Assembly (NCBI GenBank): GCA_030054015.1 | Contig: JASGCR010000022.1 | Coordinates: forward strand, 1-14,800 | Reading direction: 5' to 3' | Origin: Candidatus Symbiobacter sp. | Lineage (GTDB): Bacteria; Pseudomonadota; Alphaproteobacteria; Elsterales; Elsteraceae | DNA: 14,800 bases | Shown: positions 1 to 6,828 of the stretch, in pieces | Layout: the number at the start of each line of letters is the position of its first letter | Numbering within the stretch: position 1 is the first letter of the stretch | Translations under genes and position numbers: made by a program | The notes under the pieces: generated by a model | What the model was told of the DNA's origin: nothing | The model's input: the letters and a program-made list of their open reading frames with translations, nothing else | Database searches by the model: none

Positions 1-2
1 GA

Positions 3-33
3 CAGATTTATGCCGCTTCGCGGCAAAAATCTG
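3..33. repeat. Hairpin-forming inverted repeat at window start
   Basis: Positions 3-16 and 20-33 are reverse complements except for one A-A mismatch near the middle, with a three-base TTC loop. The GC-rich core pairs GCCGC with GCGGC. No T-run follows on either strand, so it is not a standard rho-independent terminator. It may be the end of an upstream gene's terminator or one of the intergenic hairpin elements also seen at the right end of the window. The pairing is read directly; the role is unknown. Confidence 0.6.
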
Positions 34-77
34 CGGGTAATGACGCTCTTTAGTCGGCGCGGCGGAGAAGGCCTGAA

Positions 78-99
78 TAATTTGCGCAATTGAGGGGTG
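78..99 (+). repeat. 22-bp dispersed repeat, left copy
   Basis: This 22-base stretch (begins TAATTTGCG, ends TTGAGGGGTG) recurs as its reverse complement at 11129-11150 with 20 of 22 bases identical. A 12-mer, TAATGACGCTCT, also occurs near both copies (38-49 and 11149-11160) but in a different relative orientation. It is either a dispersed intergenic repeat or a remnant of an island boundary. No gene lies in 1-190 that I can support. Confidence 0.5.
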
Positions 100-112
100 G
101 TAAGTATGAATA

Positions 113-140
113 ATGACAATTTTGTAAATTTGGGTTAAAT
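113..140 (+). promoter_or_regulatory. Possible sigma-70 promoter for ATPase-DUF4276 operon
   Basis: ATGACA at 113-118 (5 of 6 to the -35 consensus) is followed after 16 bases by TTAAAT at 135-140 (4 of 6 to the -10 consensus), about 50 bases before the preferred ATPase start. The area is AT-rich, so chance matches are likely; this is a weak call. Confidence 0.25.
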
Positions 141-190
141 AGAGCGAACTTGGCTGAATTTGCCAAGTCAGAATGGGATTAGGTATGGGC

Positions 191-1384
191 ATGAAAATTG
201 AATCGCTGAGCATTCGCAATTATAAAGCCTTTCGGGACGTGCAATTGAAAAATTTGCCCGCGATGTGCGTTTTTGTCGGCAAAAATGGGGTTGGTAAATC
301 GACTTTATTTGATGTGTTTAATTTTCTGCAGGATTGTTTGCGTGATAATGTTCGCCATGCGCTTAATAAACGTGGGGGGTTTAATGAAGTTATTTCCCGC
401 GACCAAACCGGCAATATTGCTTTTGAAATAAAATTTCGTGAGAAATTTGATGATGGTAGCAAACCTTTAATTACTTATTCATTAGAAATTGGATTAGATG
501 GAAACCGAGCTGTTGTAAAACGGGAATTACTTAAATACCGCCGCACCGAAAGCGGTAAACCCTGGCATTTTCTAGATTTTAAAAACGGACAAGGGATTGC
601 GATTGAAAATGAAAGTGATTATTCAAAATCAACTAATTTGCAAGAAGAGGGAAATAGGATAGAATTTAAGTTAGAATCACCTGATATTTTGGCACTTAAA
701 GGATTGGGACAATTTGAACGATTCAAAGCCGCTAGTACTTTCCGCAAAATGATTGAATCCTGGCATGTGTCGGATTTTCACATTGATCAAGCCCGCAAAG
801 ACACCGAATCCAAAATCGCCGAACATTTATCCAAAAATGGGGATAATCTGGCGAATTACGCCCAATATTTAAGTGAAAATTACCCTGGTAAATTTAAGGA
901 ATGTTTAGAAATACTCCCAAAGCGCGTGCCAGGCATTGTCGATGTCACCAGCGAAGCCATGCCCAATGGTGATATGTTGCTGCGTTTCAAAGACGAGTCA
1001 TTCGAGAAACCTTTTATTGTCAAAACCGTTTCGGATGGAACTATAAAATTCTTTGCTTATTTATTGTTATTGGCTGATCCCAAACCGCATCCGTTGATGG
1101 CGGTTGAGGAACCCGAAAACCAACTTTATCCCGAATTATTGCCAGGATTATGCGAAGAATTTCGTGATTATGCCAGGCGCGGCAATCAAATATTTATCTC
1201 CACCCACAGTCCGGATTTTCTTAATTTTGTGGAAATTGATGAATTATTTGCTCTTACAAAAAAGATTGGCGTGACGACAATCAAAAAGGTTGCTGAAAAT
1301 AACCTTATTTCTGATTTGATTAAGGAAGGGGATCAATTAGGATATTTATGGCGCGAAGGAATGATTGATTGGGAGCAAGATTAG
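191..1384 (+). CDS. AAA/ABC-type ATPase, OLD/RecF-like (AAA_21), candidate defence ATPase
   Basis: The protein is 397 aa from the preferred ATG at 191; in-frame ATGs at 173 and 185 are alternatives. I chose 191 because AGG at 181-183 is suitably spaced and the product then starts MKIESLSIRNYKAF, the usual opening strand of RecF/OLD-like ATPases. Visible motifs (numbered from 191) are Walker A GKNGVGKST at about 30-38, an ABC-signature-like SDGTIKFF, Walker B LMAVEEPEN with the Glu pair at 306-307, and an H-loop FISTHSPD with His near 339. The whole SMC/ABC-like head is present with only a short intervening region and no nuclease domain. The stop is followed after 2 bases by a DUF4276 gene, so they form an operon. 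By analogy with OLD, Gabija, PARIS and AbiL systems, such an ATPase senses phage or DNA and controls the partner effector. The gene is visibly AT-rich compared with metH. The fold is certain; the defence role is inferred. Confidence 0.85.
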   Translation: MKIESLSIRNYKAFRDVQLKNLPAMCVFVGKNGVGKSTLFDVFNFLQDCLRDNVRHALNKRGGFNEVISRDQTGNIAFEIKFREKFDDGSKPLITYSLEIGLDGNRAVVKRELLKYRRTESGKPWHFLDFKNGQGIAIENESDYSKSTNLQEEGNRIEFKLESPDILALKGLGQFERFKAASTFRKMIESWHVSDFHIDQARKDTESKIAEHLSKNGDNLANYAQYLSENYPGKFKECLEILPKRVPGIVDVTSEAMPNGDMLLRFKDESFEKPFIVKTVSDGTIKFFAYLLLLADPKPHPLMAVEEPENQLYPELLPGLCEEFRDYARRGNQIFISTHSPDFLNFVEIDELFALTKKIGVTTIKKVAENNLISDLIKEGDQLGYLWREGMIDWEQD

Positions 1385-1386
1385 TC

Positions 1387-2004
1387 ATGTCCCCGTTTGT
1401 TGTATTTTTAACTGAGGAACAATCAATGAAAGAATTTCTTAATTCTTTCATTGAAAGCAATTTTCCATGTTTAAAATTTAAAGTGTTTGCCTATCAAGGT
1501 AAGCAAGAATTGGAAAAGAATATTGTGAGTAAATTGCGTGTTCTTACTCATTCATACAAAGATAATGTAAAATTTGTTATACTGCGAGATGCAGATGGCC
1601 CGAATTGTATTCAAATTAAAAAAAATCTTGCAAATCTTGCCAATGAGGCTGGTCGTTCTGACGCCATTATTAGAATTGTTTGTCAAGCACTCGAATCATG
1701 GTATTTCGGTGACTTAAAAACAGTTGATTTAATACATGGAACGAAACACTACAATAATAGAAAAAAAGCAAAATTTCGTGATCCAGACGAAATCACTCAT
1801 ACGCGCGAGGAATTTACTAAAATCTGTCCAGACTATTCGCAAGTTTTGCATGCGGAAAAATATGGTAAACAAATTAAAATCGAGGATAATACATCTAAGA
1901 GTTTCAAGGTGTTTGTTTCAACTTTGGAACAGCTTTCTGGAAAGAAAATTTCCTCAATTCAATCGACACCAAAAAACTTGTTAGAATTTGGCGGTTTGGA
2001 ATAG
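1387..2004 (+). CDS. DUF4276 family protein, Toprim-like, partner of the upstream ATPase
   Basis: The protein is 205 aa from ATG 1387. A TTG at 1369 in frame is less likely, because GGAG at 1372-1375 is well placed for 1387 and lies inside the end of the ATPase gene, implying translational coupling. The sequence opens with a hydrophobic strand ending in an acidic pair (FVVFLTEEQSMKEF, E10/E11), then a strand ending in LRDADG (D68, D70), then RIVCQALESWYFGD (E103). An early Glu followed by a DxD after a strand is the Toprim metal-binding pattern. From memory, the GKQ-LEK, VILRDxD and ELEAWYxGD-like blocks are typical of DUF4276. The family commonly follows an AAA_21 ATPase. The likely role is a metal-dependent nuclease effector activated by that ATPase, analogous to the AriB or OLD Toprim parts. 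Family call is fairly firm; nuclease activity and target are inferred. Confidence 0.75.
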   Translation: MSPFVVFLTEEQSMKEFLNSFIESNFPCLKFKVFAYQGKQELEKNIVSKLRVLTHSYKDNVKFVILRDADGPNCIQIKKNLANLANEAGRSDAIIRIVCQALESWYFGDLKTVDLIHGTKHYNNRKKAKFRDPDEITHTREEFTKICPDYSQVLHAEKYGKQIKIEDNTSKSFKVFVSTLEQLSGKKISSIQSTPKNLLEFGGLE

Positions 2005-2084
2005 CGAACTATTTTAAATGTGCGCAAACTCAATCATCCTTCAAGAAATCTTCTGTGTAATCCCCATTAGTCGGTACTCAAAAA

Positions 2085-5000
2085 ATGACTCGCATCCCAC
2101 TCCTCACCGCATTAACTGAAAAAATCCTCCTCTGCGATGGGGGTACCGGCAGTCGTGTCCAGGCAATGGACTTGCAAATCGACCGCGATTACTGGGGCCA
2201 GGAAAATTGCACCGAGATATTGAACCTCTCCCGTCCCGATATTGTCCGCGAAATTCACCGGGGTTATTTGGATGCCGGTTCCGACATTGTGCAAACCAAC
2301 TCATTTGGCGGTTCGCCGATTACGCTGGGCGAATTTGACCTCGCCGATCGTGCGCTCGAAATCAACCGCATCGCCGCCGAGATTGCCCGCGCCGCCGTCG
2401 CCGATGCCGAATCCGCCGACCCCAACCGACCACGATATGTATTGGGCTCCATCGGCCCCGGTACCCGCCTGCCGAGTCTTGGGCAAATCGATTATGACCG
2501 ATTAGAACCTGCCTATGAAATCCAGGCGATGGGGTTAATGTCCGGCGGCGTCGACGGTATATTGATCGAAACCTGCCAGGATTTGCTGCAAATCAAAGCG
2601 GCGGTGAATGGTGCCAAAAACGCGCGTGAAAAGCTGAATAAAACCCAAGAAAACCTGCCAATTTTCGTGCAGGTGACGATTGAAACCACCGGGTCGATGT
2701 TGGTGGGCAGCGACATTGCCGCCGCCGCCACGGTCATTCGCTCGCTCGATATTCCGATGATGGGGTTGAATTGCGCCACCGGGCCGCAAGAAATGGCCGA
2801 GCATGTGCGCTGGATCGCCGAGAATTGGGATGGCATGATCAGCGTGCAACCCAATGCTGGCCTGCCTGAACTGATTGATGGCAAAACGGTTTATCCGCTT
2901 ATTGGCCAGGAACTCTCGGCTTGGTTGCAACGATTCATTAATGATTACGGCATTAATTTGATTGGCGGCTGTTGCGGTACCTCGATCCCCCACATCACTG
3001 CCTTGGATGTCATGTTGCGGCAATTGGCAACCGAGCAGGGGGCTCATGGGCAAAACCCGTCCCACCGACCATCCCACCGACCAGCCCCCAAAATCCGCAG
3101 CAACCCAGCCTGGGTGCCTTCTTTGGCATCAATATACGGCCAGGTGCCGCTGCGCCAGGAAAATGCCTTTTTTTCCATCGGTGAACGCTGCAACGCCAAT
3201 GGTTCGCGCCAATTCAAACGGATGCAAGAAGCCGGCGATTGGAATGGCTGTGTCGAAATGGGGCGCGAGCAAGTGCGCGAAGGTTCCAACGCCATCGATG
3301 TCTGTACCGCCTTTGTCGGACGCGACGAAGTCGCCGACATGACGCAAATGATTGCCCGCATGTCCAACACCATCAATGCCCCCCTGGTCATCGATTCGAC
3401 CGAATTGCGGGTGATCGAGGCGGCCTTAAAATTATACGGCGGCAAATCGGTAATCAATTCAATTAATTTTGAAGATGGGGAGGAACCCGCCGCCGCCCGC
3501 CTTAAACTCGCCAAAAAATTCGGCGCGGCGATGGTTGCCCTGACCATTGATGAAAAAGGCATGGCCAAAGATGTTGACGGCAAAATCGCCATTGCCCATC
3601 GCCTGGCGCGGTTTGCGCATGACCAATTTAAGCTTCCCTACAGTGATTTGCTGATTGATCCCCTGACCTTTACCATTTGTACCGGCAATGAAGATGACCG
3701 TGAATTGGGGCTGCATACCCTGAACGCGATTGAAATCATGGCGAAGGACAAAATTTTACACGAATGCCAAATTGTGTTGGGTCTATCCAACATTTCCTTT
3801 GGTCTTAATCCGGCGGCGCGGCATGTGCTGAATTCGGTTTTCCTGGATCATGCCTTGCAACGCGGCATGACCGGCGCAATTTTGCATCATTCCAAGATCA
3901 TGCCCTTGCACAAAATCCCAACATCTGAGCGCGAGGCCGCCGAGGCCTTAATCTATAACCAACCCAAAAATGGCGGCGATCCCTTGCAAGATTTTATCGC
4001 TTTGTTTGAAGGCCGCAATGCCGAAGCCGCGGTCAAACGTGTCCGTCACGAAGCGGTCGAAGACCGCTTGAAACAACGCATCATTGACGGCGACCGCGTC
4101 GGATTGGACGATGATTTGCAATTGGCGATGGGCAAACATAAACCGCTTGATATTATCAACAGCATATTACTTGATGGCATGAAAGTGGTGGGGGAATTAT
4201 TTGGTTCGGGCAAAATGCAATTGCCTTTCGTGCTGCAATCCGCCGAAACCATGAAGGCGGCGGTCGCCTGGCTGGAACCATATATGGAGCGAGTCGAAGG
4301 CCAGCAAAAAGGCACCATCGTCCTGGCGACGGTCAAGGGCGACGTGCATGATATTGGCAAAAATTTGGTCGATATTATTTTAACCAATAATGGCTATCGC
4401 GTCGTCAATCTGGGCATCAAACAACCGATTGCTGCGATATTGGATGCCGCCAAAACCCACAAAGCCGATGCGATTGGCATGAGCGGATTATTGGTCAAAT
4501 CGACCGTCGTCATGCGTGAAAACCTGGAAGAAATGACCCGTACCGGTTTGGGCGTGCCGGTGTTATTAGGCGGCGCGGCATTAACCCGCAAATATGTCGA
4601 GGAAGAATGCAGCCGCGCCTATGGTTCGGGCCAGGTGGCCTATGCCCGCGATGCCTTTGACGGATTATCCTTGATGGAAAAAGTGGTCGGGGGCGAATTT
4701 GAACAATTAATTGCCGCCCGCGCCGCCGACCGCGCCAAAAAACCCACCAACACCAAACGGGTTTTGGGCCAGGCCGCCGCCGCGCAACGTCCGGTCGATT
4801 ATGACGAAATCCGCCTGCGCCGCCATGAAATGACGCGCAACGTGCCGGTGCCAACCCCTCCATTTTGGGGAGCGCGGATGATTGAAGCAATGCCGGTCAA
4901 GGCCTTGGTACCGTTTTTGAATCAGAATACTTTGTTCCAATTTCAATGGGGATTTAAAAAGGCGGGGAAAACTTTGGCCGAGTTCCAGGCCTATGCCAAG

Positions 5001-5645
5001 ACCGAGATTCAACCGATTTTCAACCGCATGATCAAAATCGCCACCGACGAAGATATTATCAAACCGCAAGCCATTTACGGCTATTGGAAAGCGGCGGCGA
5101 GTGGCAATGATTTGGTGATATTTGAAGAAAATGGCCGCGATGAAATCGCCCGCTTTGCCTTACCGCGCCAAGCCGGGGAAAATGGGCTTTGCATTGCCGA
5201 TTTTTTCCGTGATATTGGTGATGGCTCGGATCGGCGGGATGTGCTGGGACTGCAATTAGTGACGATGGGGCGGCGCGTGTCGGAAATAGCAGCCGCCTGG
5301 TTTGGCGATAACCGCTACCAGGATTATTTGTACCTGCACGGCATTGGCGTCGAATTGGCCGAGGCCATGGCCGAATATGTCCATAAACGCATCCGCGCCG
5401 AATTGGGCTTTGCCTCGGAGGAGGGGGCGGACATGGCGGCATTGTTGAAACAGCATTATCGCGGGTCGCGTTATTCGTTTGGCTATCCCGCCTGTCCCAA
5501 TTTGGGGGATCAGCGGATTTTGCTGCGGTTATTGGGGGCGGAGCGGATTGGATTGGTCTTGACCGAGGAAGACCAATTAGAACCCGAACAATCGACATCG
5601 GCCATTGTCGTGCATCACCCCGAAGCGAAGTATTTTAGTGTGTAA
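2085..5645 (+). CDS. metH: Cobalamin-dependent methionine synthase (5-methyltetrahydrofolate-homocysteine methyltransferase)
   Basis: This 1186-aa protein transfers a methyl group from 5-methyl-THF through cobalamin to homocysteine, forming methionine in the cytoplasm. All four modules are present. The homocysteine domain (1 to about 320) has zinc-ligand motifs GLNCATGP (C230) and GGCCGTS (C296, C297). The pterin domain follows from about 360 (SIGERCNANGS, VIDSTELRVIEAAL). The B12 cap and Rossmann domain (about 660-900) has DVHDIG with D753 and axial His H755. The activation domain runs to the end (GYPACPN), so reductive reactivation by SAM and flavodoxin/ferredoxin is expected. Length is near the family norm of about 1200. 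Blocks such as GMSGLLVKSTVVMRENLEEM resemble actinobacterial/cyanobacterial MetH more than the E. coli form. The ATG has no strong SD, and the 80-base leader is too short for a cobalamin riboswitch. A 12-bp direct repeat lies in the first interdomain linker (3060-3083). Confidence 0.96.
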   Translation: MTRIPLLTALTEKILLCDGGTGSRVQAMDLQIDRDYWGQENCTEILNLSRPDIVREIHRGYLDAGSDIVQTNSFGGSPITLGEFDLADRALEINRIAAEIARAAVADAESADPNRPRYVLGSIGPGTRLPSLGQIDYDRLEPAYEIQAMGLMSGGVDGILIETCQDLLQIKAAVNGAKNAREKLNKTQENLPIFVQVTIETTGSMLVGSDIAAAATVIRSLDIPMMGLNCATGPQEMAEHVRWIAENWDGMISVQPNAGLPELIDGKTVYPLIGQELSAWLQRFINDYGINLIGGCCGTSIPHITALDVMLRQLATEQGAHGQNPSHRPSHRPAPKIRSNPAWVPSLASIYGQVPLRQENAFFSIGERCNANGSRQFKRMQEAGDWNGCVEMGREQVREGSNAIDVCTAFVGRDEVADMTQMIARMSNTINAPLVIDSTELRVIEAALKLYGGKSVINSINFEDGEEPAAARLKLAKKFGAAMVALTIDEKGMAKDVDGKIAIAHRLARFAHDQFKLPYSDLLIDPLTFTICTGNEDDRELGLHTLNAIEIMAKDKILHECQIVLGLSNISFGLNPAARHVLNSVFLDHALQRGMTGAILHHSKIMPLHKIPTSEREAAEALIYNQPKNGGDPLQDFIALFEGRNAEAAVKRVRHEAVEDRLKQRIIDGDRVGLDDDLQLAMGKHKPLDIINSILLDGMKVVGELFGSGKMQLPFVLQSAETMKAAVAWLEPYMERVEGQQKGTIVLATVKGDVHDIGKNLVDIILTNNGYRVVNLGIKQPIAAILDAAKTHKADAIGMSGLLVKSTVVMRENLEEMTRTGLGVPVLLGGAALTRKYVEEECSRAYGSGQVAYARDAFDGLSLMEKVVGGEFEQLIAARAADRAKKPTNTKRVLGQAAAAQRPVDYDEIRLRRHEMTRNVPVPTPPFWGARMIEAMPVKALVPFLNQNTLFQFQWGFKKAGKTLAEFQAYAKTEIQPIFNRMIKIATDEDIIKPQAIYGYWKAAASGNDLVIFEENGRDEIARFALPRQAGENGLCIADFFRDIGDGSDRRDVLGLQLVTMGRRVSEIAAAWFGDNRYQDYLYLHGIGVELAEAMAEYVHKRIRAELGFASEEGADMAALLKQHYRGSRYSFGYPACPNLGDQRILLRLLGAERIGLVLTEEDQLEPEQSTSAIVVHHPEAKYFSV

Positions 5646-5709
5646 GTTGAAAAATTGATAGCGTAAATTGCCGTCATGCGGAGGCGTTGCGCTGTTTGAA
5701 TGCAACCGG

Positions 5710-5738
5710 TTGACCTGCCTTATTCAGTAAGGTACTTA
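5710..5738 (+). promoter_or_regulatory. Possible promoter upstream of ietA, with a small palindrome in the spacer
   Basis: TTGACC at 5710-5715 is a good -35 (5 of 6). Seventeen bases later TACTTA (5733-5738) is a poor -10; TATAGT at 5737-5742 is a better hexamer but its spacing is 21. The spacer contains the inverted repeat CCTTA-TTCAG-TAAGG at 5718-5732, a possible operator. No clear Shine-Dalgarno precedes the ATG at 5749. The rest of 5646-5748 shows nothing recognisable. Confidence 0.35.
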
Positions 5739-5748
5739 TAGTGGTATT

Positions 5749-6828
5749 ATGCCCAAAGCTGATCACGTCCTATCCCTGATTCGCTCTCATGCCGCCAACG
5801 ACCAAGCGTCGTTTCAGCGCGTCGTAGAAGCAATCATTGCCGATGAACGCGCCATAAACCATCATGTTTATGCGGATCGGTTGAGTCGTGCCTTGCAATC
5901 GGTGGCTGCCAAACCCGCTATGACCAGCCAGCAATTGAATGGCATGAATGGTGGGCGTGAAGCGATTTTGGAAATTTCGCCCCGTGTTCGTTTGGATGAT
6001 TTAGTATTAACCCCAACCGCTCAAAGCGAAGCCGAAAATTTAATCGAAGAGCATCAACGCGCCAACTTGTTGCGTGCGCATGGTTATGAACCGCGCCATC
6101 GGGTTTTGTTGTCGGGGCCGCCTGGCAATGGCAAAACATCCTTTGCTGAAGCTATTGCCGAGGCTTTATCGTTGCCGCTATTTGTCGTGCGCTATGATGC
6201 CCTGATCAACAGCTTTTTGGGCGAGACCAACACCCGCCTGCGCAAATTGATCGATTATGTCAAAACCCAAAAATGTGTCTTGTTTTTTGATGAATTTGAT
6301 TCGGTCGGCAAAGAGCGCGGCGATACGCATGAAACCGGGGAAATAAAACGGGTGGTATCGTTTTTACTCTTGCAATTAGATCAATTGCCCAGTTATGTTA
6401 TCACTATCGCCGCGACCAACCACGCCGAATTGTTAGACCGCGCGGTGTGGCGAAGATTCCAAATTCGTATCAATTTCCCCGCCCCCGACTTGGGACAAAT
6501 GGCGGTTTTTATCGACCGCATCCTATCGAGTTGGGAAGATAAACCAAAATTATCGGCGGAAAAATTGGCACAAAATATAGGCGCAGAATCATACGCAGAA
6601 ATCTTAGTTTTCTGCCAAAATGTGCGGCGGCGACAAATGTTAAGTTTGGGTGGGTTAGGTGTCGACCAAGTTATTAAATCAGAACTTTCGCTTTGGCATG
6701 AGCGGGTAAAACCATTAAACATGGATGAGACAAATGGCCGAGGAAATCACCAAAAAACCATTGCTGCGCCTGTTCGCAAACGAAGCCGGGGAAAGGGAGA
6801 AAAGAACGGGATTTCCACCGCCGCCTGA
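5749..6828 (+). CDS. ietA: AAA+ ATPase, IetA-like, of an IetAS-type system
   Basis: The 359-aa protein has a roughly 90-residue N-terminal region and one AAA+ module of FtsH/spastin-like type. Walker A is GPPGNGKT (K129), Walker B is FFDEFDSVG (D181, E182), sensor 1 is AATNH (N224), and WRRF lies at the arginine-finger region. No membrane segment or protease domain is present. It is followed by a subtilase gene whose start lies inside its 3' end. An AAA ATPase plus subtilase is the composition of IetA/IetS, which I recall as an Agrobacterium Ti-plasmid stability/incompatibility pair and later as an anti-phage system in a defence-island screen. A reasonable inference is that the ATPase restrains or delivers substrate to the protease. 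The tail after about residue 325 is strongly basic (RKRSRGKGEK) and is encoded in the overlap, so it may be shaped by the other frame. The start has no clear SD. Confidence 0.85.
   Translation: MPKADHVLSLIRSHAANDQASFQRVVEAIIADERAINHHVYADRLSRALQSVAAKPAMTSQQLNGMNGGREAILEISPRVRLDDLVLTPTAQSEAENLIEEHQRANLLRAHGYEPRHRVLLSGPPGNGKTSFAEAIAEALSLPLFVVRYDALINSFLGETNTRLRKLIDYVKTQKCVLFFDEFDSVGKERGDTHETGEIKRVVSFLLLQLDQLPSYVITIAATNHAELLDRAVWRRFQIRINFPAPDLGQMAVFIDRILSSWEDKPKLSAEKLAQNIGAESYAEILVFCQNVRRRQMLSLGGLGVDQVIKSELSLWHERVKPLNMDETNGRGNHQKTIAAPVRKRSRGKGEKNGISTAA

Noticed and set aside
2005..2084. Cobalamin or SAM riboswitch before metH
   Set aside because: The interval is only 80 bases, lacks a recognisable B12-box or SAM aptamer core, and has no terminator hairpin.
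3044..3592. Long minus-strand open frame of 182 codons inside metH
   Set aside because: It lies wholly antisense to a well-conserved metH region and its translation shows no recognisable domain; frames like this are shadows of the coding bias of metH.
5059..5598. Minus-strand open frame of 179 codons in the metH activation domain
   Set aside because: The predicted protein is Pro/Arg/Ser-rich low-complexity sequence, typical of an antisense shadow.
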